Shown: positions 22,818 through 30,093 of the stretch, piece after piece
Layout of the letters: each line of letters begins with the position of its first letter
Position numbering within the stretch: position 1 is the stretch's first letter
Assembly (NCBI GenBank): GCA_910574635.1
Contig: CAJTCG010000004.1
Coordinates: 1-64,000, forward strand
DNA: 64,000 bases
Direction: 5' to 3'
Origin: Oscillospiraceae bacterium
GTDB taxonomy: Bacteria; Bacillota; Clostridia; Oscillospirales; Oscillospiraceae
Position numbers and translations under genes: made by a program
Notes under the pieces: model-generated
What the model was told of the DNA's origin: nothing
Database searches by the model: none
Seen by the model: only the letters and a program-made list of their open reading frames with translations

Positions 22818-23868
22818 TATTTCCAAGTACGCCGCCACCCTGAACCAGCCCGCTCCGGCGGAGACGCGGGACATCGAGACCATCACCACGGAGATCATCC
22901 AGCTGAAGCAGGACGCCGGGAATGCCATCCTTGGCATCGGGCAGCGGTTGATCGAGGCCAAGGCTATACTCCCTCGTGGCGAGTGGCTTCCCTGGTTGGA
23001 GGAGCGGGTGGAGTTTTCTGAACGGTCAGCCCAGAACTTTATGCGGTTAGCTCGGGAGTGGTCAAATCCGCAGGCGCTTGCGGATTTGGGGGCGTCGAAA
23101 GCCCTTACACTTTTGGCTCTACCGCCGGAGGAGCGGGAGACGTTCATGGCAGAGAGCCATCTGGTGGGCGGCGAAGAGAAAACCGTTGTCGACATGACCT
23201 CCCGGGAACTGGAGAGGGCCATCAAAGAACGGGACGCAGCCCGCCAGGAGGCGGAAGCCGCCAGAGCCGACGCCCAGACCGCCGAGGAGAGCCGGGCCAA
23301 GATGGAATCGGACATGAAAGCTCTGGCCGAGATCCACCGCTCCGCTCAGGAGGGTGAGGCCCAGGCCCGTGAGGCTCTGGCAAGGGCCCAGGCGGAGCTG
23401 AGGGAGCTGAGAGAGCGTCCGGTGGATGTGGCCGTGGAAGTGGACCAAGCGGCTGTTGACAAAGCCCGGGCGGCGGCTGTCGCTGAAATGCAGGTTAAGG
23501 TTGACCAAGCCGAGGCTGCCCGGAAGGAGGCCGAGAAAAAGCGCAAGGAGGCTGAGACAGCCCTGAGCGAGGCGAAAAAACAGGCCGGGGCCAACGCCGT
23601 TATCCTCTCCCGGGCGGAGCGGGCGGAGGCGGAGCTGGCCGAGGCCCGGCGGCAGCTGGATGCCGTTGCGAAGGCCGAGAGCGCGTCCCTTGTGAATCAG
23701 AATGGAGATCTGGCCATGTTCAACGTTCTCTTTTCCCAGACCCAGGAGCAGGTGAACAAAATGCACGGCCTGCGGCTGAAGCTGGGGAAGGACGACGGGG
23801 AACTGGACGGGAAACTGAAAGCCGCCATCAGCGCCCTGGCAGACGCTGTGAGGAGGTGCGCGGAATGA
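22801..23868 (+). CDS. DUF3102-like protein with long coiled coil
   Basis: This 355-residue protein has an N-terminal DUF3102-type domain (residues about 20-110, with LIEAKAILPRGEWLPWLEER and FSERSAQNFMRLA). An extended Ala/Glu-rich coiled coil (about 140-300) follows. It is translationally coupled to parA by a 17-bp overlap, as often seen in conjugative elements and phages. It probably acts with ParA in DNA partition or replication; this is inferred from context. Confidence 0.75.
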   Translation: MKKAFDISKYAATLNQPAPAETRDIETITTEIIQLKQDAGNAILGIGQRLIEAKAILPRGEWLPWLEERVEFSERSAQNFMRLAREWSNPQALADLGASKALTLLALPPEERETFMAESHLVGGEEKTVVDMTSRELERAIKERDAARQEAEAARADAQTAEESRAKMESDMKALAEIHRSAQEGEAQAREALARAQAELRELRERPVDVAVEVDQAAVDKARAAAVAEMQVKVDQAEAARKEAEKKRKEAETALSEAKKQAGANAVILSRAERAEAELAEARRQLDAVAKAESASLVNQNGDLAMFNVLFSQTQEQVNKMHGLRLKLGKDDGELDGKLKAAISALADAVRRCAE

Positions 23869-24206
23869 TTGAAAGAGCCATTGCTATGCTGGAGGACCAG
23901 CAGTCCAAGGTCAAGGACCGCTCCCCCCAGTGGATGGTGGCGGAGCAGCTGAAGGATATCTGCCGCCGCGAGCCCCAGAGCGCCGAGCTGATCGCCCAGG
24001 ACCTGGAAAACCCCGCCATGTCCATCACAGAGGCGGAGAAGAAAATCAAAGCCTTTGCCGACGGGCACAAGACCGGGGCCTTCTCCTGCGTCTCCCCGGT
24101 GGAGGCGGAAAACATCCTTCGGAAGTTCTACGGTCTGCCCGCCCCGGAAAAGGAGCCGGGAGGCCCCGGGCCCCAGCTCATAGAGCTGGCGGACTTTTTG
24201 AGGTGA
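23865..24206 (+). CDS. PcfK / AcrIIA9-family protein
   Basis: This 113-residue protein (IERAIAMLEDQQSKVKDRSP, then ICRREPQSAELIAQDLENP, and FSCVSPVEAENILRKFYGL) matches the PcfK family, first named in plasmid pCF10. One branch of that family was described as the Cas9 inhibitor AcrIIA9. Its start overlaps the previous stop as ATGA, and a PcfJ-like gene follows 4 bp later, the conserved pair order. Whether this member inhibits Cas9 cannot be told from sequence. Confidence 0.75.
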   Translation: MIERAIAMLEDQQSKVKDRSPQWMVAEQLKDICRREPQSAELIAQDLENPAMSITEAEKKIKAFADGHKTGAFSCVSPVEAENILRKFYGLPAPEKEPGGPGPQLIELADFLR

Positions 24207-24210
24207 CGCC

Positions 24211-26013
24211 ATGGAACGAGTTGCAAAGCTGGTTTCCCGGAAGCCGCCGGAGGGCCTGACGGACTGGGCGCCGGTCCGGGATGCTTTGGAGCTTTGGGGC
24301 CTGGTTTATGAGGCCGTGTGGATACCGGATCGCGGGCTGGAACAGATACTGGACGAATGGGCCCCGCCTCGGAAGCGGAAAATGGTGGAAATCCGCTGCT
24401 CTTGCTGCGGGGAATCCCGAATCATGCCATGGGCCAGGACGGACAAACGGCACGGGGGCTATGGCTTCCTCCAGGAGGACGAAGAGACCTGCGAGACGGC
24501 GCTGATCGGGTCCGGCGATGAATCCGTCTGCCCTGTCTGCAGTGCGCTTGTGCGGGTGAGGAAGGCGGCGGAAGTCGGGAGCGGTTATTTCGTGGCGGAC
24601 GAGACCCGGGCCATGAGCGCGTCCGTGGAGGGGGTGGACCGATATCTGGTTCTGACCGGCTGGACCGTCCGGCGGGTGATATCCCGGAGCGCTGCTGCGC
24701 GGCTGGAGGTTATCCCGGCGGAGGCTTACGTCTTCGCCCGAGAGTACTGCCGGAAGCTGATGGGCTGGCGGAACTCCTACAGCGGGAACGCCGGATACTT
24801 CATCTCCTACCTTCGGGACTGGAGTGAGCCGGAGAAGTGGCAGGAGTCTTGGGGCGATGCTGGAGGTATTTTCGGCCTGTCCCCCCAGCTGGTGGCGGAG
24901 AGCTGCCTTTCCAACTGCAAGCTGGACGTGTACATGGAGATGTTTCACAGCGAAAAGCCCAAGTACCCGGTCATGTATCTGCGTCTCTATCAGCACTGTC
25001 CCAACGTGGAGAATCTGCTGCTTGGGGGGCTGCCCATGGTGCTGGACGACCTGTTGAACGAGGCCCGGAGCCGTGGGGATTGGGAGCGGACCAACAGCAA
25101 GGGCCTTCCCCATATCGGTGAAATTCATTGGAAGGAAGCCCGCCCGGCTCAGATGCTGGGACTGACCAAGGGGGAGCTTCGGCTGGGGCGCGAGGAGTGC
25201 TGGGGCCTGTTTCTCTGGAGGTTGTTCGTTCGGACAAAGGCCCAGGGAGAGCGTTTGTCCGGAGAGGACATGCGGAACGCCTGGATGCTGGGGGACCCAA
25301 ATGTTTTGGACCTGCCCGGACAGGGCCCGGTTGCCAGGAGCCTGCGGTATCTTTTGAAACAGGCAGTTGACGCGCCCGGAATGGACGAGTGGTGCGGAGA
25401 CGACGAAGAGGATGAAGAGGATGAAGAGGAGAAGCCCGTCCCCGGCGCTTACGCCGACGCTACGACCCTGCTGGACTATTGGCACGCGTGCCGGGCCATT
25501 GGGCGGAACTTGGACGACCCCCAGGTCCGTTTCCCCAGGGACCTGATCGACGCCCACGACTGGGCGTCGGAGCAGCGGAGGCGCATAGAGTCAAAGGCCA
25601 AGGAAAAACCCCTGGCGGGCCTGTTCCGCATCCGGCGGCGCCAGTTGGCAAAGTACATCTTTGGGGCGGACGGGTTGAAGATCGTTCCGGCGGGGAGCCA
25701 GCGGGAGCTCCAGGCGGAGGCGGACACCCTCCACCACTGCGTCTGGACCTACGGCCAGAGCCACGCAGAGGGCCGGACGGCGATCTTCTTTATTCGCCGG
25801 ACCGTGGAACCGGGGAAGCCGTATTACACGCTGGAGCTGGATGAAAAGACGCTGACGGTGCGGCAGAACCGGGGGCTGCGGAACTGCGGGAAGACGGCGG
25901 CGGTCCAGGCGTTTGAGGACCTTTGGATATCCTGGGTCCGGGCCGGGGCCCGGCGGGATGAGCGTGGACAGCCGGCGCTGCCGGAGAAGAAAAGGGAGGT
26001 TCGAAGCGCGTGA
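24211..26013 (+). CDS. PcfJ-like protein
   Basis: This 600-residue protein has the PcfJ C-terminal core (RELQAEADTLHHCVWTYGQS with the HHC motif, then IFFIRRTVEPGKPYYTLEL and NRGLRNCGKTAAVQ). Upstream lie an N-terminal region and two CxxC pairs (CSCCGESR, CPVCSALV) that suggest a zinc ribbon. PcfJ proteins accompany PcfK in conjugative plasmids and many phages; their biochemical role is undefined. An acidic stretch (DDEEDEEDEEE, about residues 395-408) is notable. Confidence 0.8.
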   Translation: MERVAKLVSRKPPEGLTDWAPVRDALELWGLVYEAVWIPDRGLEQILDEWAPPRKRKMVEIRCSCCGESRIMPWARTDKRHGGYGFLQEDEETCETALIGSGDESVCPVCSALVRVRKAAEVGSGYFVADETRAMSASVEGVDRYLVLTGWTVRRVISRSAAARLEVIPAEAYVFAREYCRKLMGWRNSYSGNAGYFISYLRDWSEPEKWQESWGDAGGIFGLSPQLVAESCLSNCKLDVYMEMFHSEKPKYPVMYLRLYQHCPNVENLLLGGLPMVLDDLLNEARSRGDWERTNSKGLPHIGEIHWKEARPAQMLGLTKGELRLGREECWGLFLWRLFVRTKAQGERLSGEDMRNAWMLGDPNVLDLPGQGPVARSLRYLLKQAVDAPGMDEWCGDDEEDEEDEEEKPVPGAYADATTLLDYWHACRAIGRNLDDPQVRFPRDLIDAHDWASEQRRRIESKAKEKPLAGLFRIRRRQLAKYIFGADGLKIVPAGSQRELQAEADTLHHCVWTYGQSHAEGRTAIFFIRRTVEPGKPYYTLELDEKTLTVRQNRGLRNCGKTAAVQAFEDLWISWVRAGARRDERGQPALPEKKREVRSA

Positions 26014-26375
26014 AGCTGAAGGACTGCACCAAGGCGGAGCTGATCTTTGTCATTAAGCGGCTCCAGATGTACAGCCTGTCTGACGGACATTACATCCAAC
26101 TCGCTTTGCGCGACGTGGAAGAAGAACGTGAGGCCCGAAAGCTGAGGGAGGCCCGGCAGCTGTCGGGTCTCCAGAATCAGAAAATGCAGGAATATATCGC
26201 ACTTATGCGCCCTTACGAGGGCGTGCCTTTGAAGGACATCCCGGAGGACGTGTTTACCAAGGCCGACGCCGTCTTGCAGGAGGCCCGGTCGGCGGACATG
26301 AAGTGGCGGAAGCTGATGGGTTTCCCCTCTGCTCCACCCGCTGGGAAAAAGAGAAGGGCGGCGTCCAGTGGCTGA
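26010..26375 (+). CDS. Hypothetical phage protein (121 aa)
   Basis: GTG start at 26010 overlapping the PcfJ stop, with GGGAGG upstream. The N-terminus LKDCTKAELIFVIKRLQMYS is a helical pattern common in clostridial phage early genes. The tail is basic. Function unknown. Confidence 0.65.
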   Translation: MKLKDCTKAELIFVIKRLQMYSLSDGHYIQLALRDVEEEREARKLREARQLSGLQNQKMQEYIALMRPYEGVPLKDIPEDVFTKADAVLQEARSADMKWRKLMGFPSAPPAGKKRRAASSG

Positions 26376-26553
26376 AATCATCGACTTTTTTACGATACCC
26401 AAGAGAATCTGTTCAAACTGCTTTTGGCATGACGCGCCTAATGGGGCCTGTACCCACCCCGGCGGTTATCAGTTCGATTGGAAGAACTTTTACTGTTTCA
26501 GTTTTCAGCCAAAGGACAGTCTTGGTCCAAAAGGAGGTACACGTAGCCAATGA
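26368..26553 (+). CDS. Hypothetical Cys-containing protein (61 aa)
   Basis: GTG start at 26368. Cys residues in ICSNCFWHDAPNGACTHPGG, then YCFSF, suggest a small metal site. It overlaps both neighbours by a few bases. Early phage gene, function unknown. Confidence 0.6.
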   Translation: MAEIIDFFTIPKRICSNCFWHDAPNGACTHPGGYQFDWKNFYCFSFQPKDSLGPKGGTRSQ

Positions 26554-26765
26554 GCTGTATTGCCATGATGCCCCTGAGAAAAAACGTACCGAATCCCGTC
26601 CACAGTGACTGGCGGCCGGCTTACTGCCCCGTATGCGGCCAGGAATGCTGGCGCCAGGAGAAAAACGCGGAGCTGTTCACGCGGATATTTGCTGACACTC
26701 AATTTCTCTGTACCGAGTGCGCCCTGCTACGCTCCGCCCAGGGAGGGAGCGGTCATGCGGAATAA
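26550..26765 (+). CDS. Small zinc-ribbon protein (71 aa)
   Basis: Two Cys pairs, YCPVCGQECW and FLCTECALL, give a likely C4 zinc ribbon. ATG start overlaps the previous stop as ATGA. Unknown role in the early operon. Confidence 0.65.
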   Translation: MSCIAMMPLRKNVPNPVHSDWRPAYCPVCGQECWRQEKNAELFTRIFADTQFLCTECALLRSAQGGSGHAE

Positions 26766-27261
26766 AGTACTGCTCTTTCCCCTCGCCCTGGCGATTCTCC
26801 TGGCCGTAACCTTCCGGCCGCCGCCCGGTCAGGAGGTCCCGCCTCCTCCCTCCCCCGCCGCCCAGGAGGCCCCGCCTCCCGCCGAGCCGCCAGACCCGGA
26901 GGAGCCGGAGACAACGCCCTCCGGCCCCGGCCCACCCCCGGAGGCCCACGTGATCGAGGGCTGTACCGTCACCTGGTACACTGAGGCTACATGCGGAAAG
27001 GCCCCGGACCACCCGGCCTATGGCATCACCGCCAGCGGCCTCCCCGTAGAGGAAGGCGTCACCTGCGCCGTGGACCCGGAGGTTATCCCCCTGTTCTCGA
27101 CGGTCTATGTGGAGTACGCCGACGGGAGCGCCGGGACCTTCCGGGCCACTGACACCGGGGTCGAGGGGGAATGGGTGGACATCTACACACCGGATTATGA
27201 CTACGCCATCCTATGCGGCATGCAGAGGCTGACCGTGTATTGGACGGGCCCAGAGGAGTGA
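26755..27261 (+). CDS. Secreted 3D-domain (DPBB) protein
   Basis: This 168-residue protein starts with a signal peptide or membrane anchor (VLLFPLALAILLAVTF). A proline-rich spacer (about residues 22-65) and a C-terminal 3D-type barrel follow (VTWYTEATCG, VDPEVIPLFSTVYVE, FRATDTGVEGEWVDIY with the conserved Asp-rich TDTG). Such domains occur in Mlt/YabE-like murein-degrading enzymes. Start at 26755 follows GGGAGGGAG. Its place in the early region rather than the lysis module is unusual. It may modify the wall of the lysogen. Confidence 0.75.
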   Translation: MRNKVLLFPLALAILLAVTFRPPPGQEVPPPPSPAAQEAPPPAEPPDPEEPETTPSGPGPPPEAHVIEGCTVTWYTEATCGKAPDHPAYGITASGLPVEEGVTCAVDPEVIPLFSTVYVEYADGSAGTFRATDTGVEGEWVDIYTPDYDYAILCGMQRLTVYWTGPEE

Positions 27262-27266
27262 ACCCC

Positions 27267-27821
27267 ATGAGCTGTAAAGGCTGCGCCTACGCCGTCTACC
27301 TCTCCGGGGCGTGGTGCTGCGATTATCTCCAGATTGTCGGCCACCGCCGCCCCTGCCCGCCCGGGGAGGGCTGTACCGTGCGGAAGACGGCAAATCTGAC
27401 GAAGAAAGGAAGCGCGTTTATGAAACGAAGGGAATGGGACACGGAGAAGGCCAAAGCCCTGTATGACCAAAAGCTGTCCGATGTCGAAATTGCGGGGAGA
27501 GTCGGCGCTACGGCCTCGGCGGTGGCTTACTGGCGGCGGGGCTTGGGGCTTTCGGCAAATCAAGAACTTCGTCCACCGCCTCTGGAGGCCCTGGGGTCCA
27601 AACCGGCGCCTCCCCCGCCCGTCTCCCCGCCGTCCCGCCCCCTGGCGCTCCCGGCCATGAAAGGCCCCGTGGAGCTGTCGGTAGAAATGGACGGCCACGC
27701 CTTCGCCCTGCGGGCCCCGGACCTGGAGGGCGCGGCGCAGATTTACGAATATGCCGGGCGGCTGCTGGAGGACGTGAAACAGGCCGCCGCCAAGCTTAAG
27801 GAGGGGACGGAAAGTGGCTGA
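27267..27821 (+). CDS. HTH-containing phage protein with N-terminal Cys motif (184 aa)
   Basis: The first 50 residues carry several Cys (CKGCAY, WCCDYL, CPPGEGC). A short HTH-like part follows (YDQKLSDVEIAGRVGATASA, then YWRRGLG), then a Pro-rich linker and a C-terminal domain of about 55 residues. A second start at 27421 (AAAGGAAG upstream) would give only the HTH part, so two products are possible. Confidence 0.6.
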   Translation: MSCKGCAYAVYLSGAWCCDYLQIVGHRRPCPPGEGCTVRKTANLTKKGSAFMKRREWDTEKAKALYDQKLSDVEIAGRVGATASAVAYWRRGLGLSANQELRPPPLEALGSKPAPPPPVSPPSRPLALPAMKGPVELSVEMDGHAFALRAPDLEGAAQIYEYAGRLLEDVKQAAAKLKEGTESG

Positions 27822-27981
27822 GAAGAAAGCGCCCCGGATGTGCTCCCGCTTCCACTGCGACAAGCGCGGAGACCGCTACTGCTGCGCGGACTGCGTGGAG
27901 CGGAAGCGGGACCGCTGCCGGAATCCCTGTCTCAACGATCCGGCCCGCTGCGGGCTGGAGAACCGGAGGCCGAAGCCGTGA
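27814..27981 (+). CDS. Small Cys-rich protein (55 aa)
   Basis: GTG start at 27814. Seven Cys (CSRFHC, YCCADC, DRCRNPC, then one more) in a basic protein suggest zinc binding. It overlaps the genes on both sides. Unknown function. Confidence 0.6.
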   Translation: MAEKKAPRMCSRFHCDKRGDRYCCADCVERKRDRCRNPCLNDPARCGLENRRPKP

Positions 27982-28709
27982 GCGGACCGGTCTGGTACTG
28001 CGCGAGACAACGGGCGGGGCCCCTGGTGAAGGAGTGCCGGGCCCTGCGTCCCCGGCTCAGTCCAAATGACAGCCTCTATGAACGGACGGAGAAGAACAAA
28101 ATCCTCCGCCCGTCCCGGGACTCCTCCGTCTGCCGGACCCGGGTGGACCGGCTGGAACTGCGGCTGGCTCTGTTCCGCTTCGAGGGGACCCGGTATGACC
28201 TCAGCTTTGACTCGGAATCCCTGCCGGAGAAGTTTCAGGACGTGCGCAAGGTCTGGCGGGCCTTCCTCGCCCGGCTCCGGCGCTGGAAGGGCGGGCCCTT
28301 TGATTACGTCTACCTGGTGGAAGGCCGTCACGGGGACCACCGCTATCACCTCCACATCGTCCTTCGCTACGGGGACTTCCCGCCGGCAGTAATCCGCTAT
28401 CTCTGGAAATACGGCAATGTAGAGGACGAGCCCCTGCTCCGGGGCCCCCATGACAGCTACCGGCGGACGGCCAAGTACTTCAACAAGGAGGCCACGGACG
28501 GCCTGATCCTGCCCATCGGGGCGAAGCTGTGGAACTGCAGCCGGACCCTGAACGCCCAGCTGCCGCCGCCGGAACGGTGGAAGGATGAATCCGGCGTGAT
28601 CGAGATTCCGGACAATGTGTCAATATCTGGAAGAAACGACGTGAGGAACGAGTTCGGGGCTTATTATTACGCCTGGTACATCGAGCAAAAAACGGGGCTT
28701 TTATTTTAA
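27978..28709 (+). CDS. HUH-type replication-associated protein (Rep-like)
   Basis: This protein of about 243 residues (GTG start 27978) has a likely HUH motif in DHRYHLHIVLRYGDF and a candidate catalytic Tyr in SYRRTAKYFNKEA. That order matches rolling-circle replication initiators of the G2P/Rep type. The upstream half has basic and aromatic helices. In a tailed phage with a DnaB replication module this is unexpected; it may be a nicking or recombination accessory. Catalytic assignment is by motif only. Confidence 0.6.
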   Translation: MSGPVWYCARQRAGPLVKECRALRPRLSPNDSLYERTEKNKILRPSRDSSVCRTRVDRLELRLALFRFEGTRYDLSFDSESLPEKFQDVRKVWRAFLARLRRWKGGPFDYVYLVEGRHGDHRYHLHIVLRYGDFPPAVIRYLWKYGNVEDEPLLRGPHDSYRRTAKYFNKEATDGLILPIGAKLWNCSRTLNAQLPPPERWKDESGVIEIPDNVSISGRNDVRNEFGAYYYAWYIEQKTGLLF

Positions 28710-28777
28710 ATCAATGATTCTATCTTGGAATGTAGTTGAACATCTGACACGTTTTACAAAAACAGGAGGCGATCCCA

Positions 28778-28957
28778 TTGCAAAGCGCAGCGAAACCTGC
28801 TAAACTAGCTGTAAAGAACGGATGGGTGCTCTGTCCGGTATGTGAGAAGGTCAAACTCCTCCGGCTCCCATCGGATGGGCGTGTCCGCGCCTACGTTTAC
28901 TGCCGGAACTGTCACCGGGAGCGATTCTTGAATATCGACTTGAGCCTGAGCCAATGA
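28778..28957 (+). CDS. Cysteine-rich KTR/Com-like zinc-ribbon protein (59 aa)
   Basis: TTG start at 28778 with AGGAGG 8 nt upstream. Two CxxC pairs (LCPVCEKVKL and YCRNCHRERF) form a Com-like zinc ribbon. It is common in Firmicute phages just before the late genes, and may act on translation or transcription of a late gene. Confidence 0.7.
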   Translation: MQSAAKPAKLAVKNGWVLCPVCEKVKLLRLPSDGRVRAYVYCRNCHRERFLNIDLSLSQ

Positions 28958-29033
28958 GCCTGAGCCACGTGATGCGCCAAGCGCGGATCACACGGCCCAG
29001 GCGTTTTATTTTGCTCCGTGGAGGTGATAGCCC

Positions 29034-29408
29034 ATGGCAATGAAACCGCTTCGGCCCTGTCTCCATCCCGGGTGCGGCGTGCTGGTCTCCAGCGGGTACT
29101 GCGCCGCCCATCAGCCGCGGTCGAAGGACCAGCGCAGTGCGGAGGCCCAGGCGTGGCGCTGGATGTACGGGACGGACGTGTGGAAGCGTCTGCGTGAGGA
29201 CCAGCTTTTGCAGGAACCCTTTTGCCGGGAGTGCGCCCGGCGGGGCGTGCGCCGGTACGCCACCGACGTGGACCACATCCGGGACCACAAAGGGGACTGG
29301 GCCCTGTTCACGGACCCTGGGAATCTGGAAAGCCTTTGTCATTCCTGCCACAGCCGCAAAACGGCGCGGGAACTGTGGCAAAACCGAAAGGAAAAACGGC
29401 GCCGCTGA
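29034..29408 (+). CDS. HNH endonuclease (phage packaging region)
   Basis: This 124-residue HNH nuclease has a Cys cluster near the N-terminus, then FCRECARRGVRRYATDVDHI with the catalytic His, and the downstream NLESLCHSCHSRKTARE. HNH genes placed directly before terminase genes are typical of HK97-like phages, where they assist DNA packaging. GGAGGTGAT precedes the ATG. Confidence 0.88.
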   Translation: MAMKPLRPCLHPGCGVLVSSGYCAAHQPRSKDQRSAEAQAWRWMYGTDVWKRLREDQLLQEPFCRECARRGVRRYATDVDHIRDHKGDWALFTDPGNLESLCHSCHSRKTARELWQNRKEKRRR

Positions 29409-29607
29409 TGGCAAACCCCAGCCCAGCTTTGGGCGCGTGGGCGTCCCGCGTGCCTGTGCGCCGGGATTCCTTGCACCCCTCCCCCCGGTCAAGAAAGTTT
29501 TGGCCGGGCGGCGCAATACCGCGGGGCCTCCTCCGTGTGGGATTTTCTCCCCACGGCGCTGCAGGTTCGCCGCAAATCCCGCAAAAACCCGATGAGGAGC
29601 TGAAGTT

Positions 29608-30093
29608 ATGCCGGGACCAAGACAGCCCACGGACCTGTTGAAAGCCACGGGGCGCAAGCACCTGAGCCGCGCTGAGGAGGCGGCGCGCCGGAGCCGGGAG
29701 GCCCGCGTGGAGCCCGCCAAGACGGCCAAGCCGCCCAAGTGGCTGCCGGAGTGGATGAAGAAGGATTTCCGTACCCTGGGCAAGCGGCTGATCGCCGCCG
29801 GACTCTATACGGACCTGGACGCGGACGTCCTGGGCCGGTATCTGATGGCCCAGCATGGGTGGGTCGCCGCCAGCCGCGAGGCGGCGGACGCGCTGGATCA
29901 GCGGGACCAGGAGGCGGCGGAGGACTGGAGCCGCATCCAGGACCGCTACTTCAAGCAGGCCCGGGCGTGCGCCAACGACATGGGCCTGACCATCACCAGC
30001 CGCTGCCGCCTGGTGGTCCCGGAGACTTTGAAGCCGAAGGAGGACGACAATCCCTTCCTCCAGCTCATTGAGGGAGGCCGCCGGGATGCCTGA
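29608..30093 (+). CDS. terS: Terminase small subunit, P27 family
   Basis: This 161-residue protein (PGPRQPTDLLKATGRKHLSR, then LPEWMKKDFRTLGKRLIAAG, and a DNLPLxP-free ending with NPFLQLI) matches the P27-type small terminase. It lies between the HNH gene and the large terminase and overlaps the latter by 8 bp. It would recognise phage DNA for packaging. Confidence 0.85.
   Translation: MPGPRQPTDLLKATGRKHLSRAEEAARRSREARVEPAKTAKPPKWLPEWMKKDFRTLGKRLIAAGLYTDLDADVLGRYLMAQHGWVAASREAADALDQRDQEAAEDWSRIQDRYFKQARACANDMGLTITSRCRLVVPETLKPKEDDNPFLQLIEGGRRDA

Noticed and set aside
21468..23315. 615-codon minus-strand open frame over helicase, ParA and DUF3102-like genes
   Set aside because: It spans several well-supported forward genes with known motifs; composition is that of a shadow frame.
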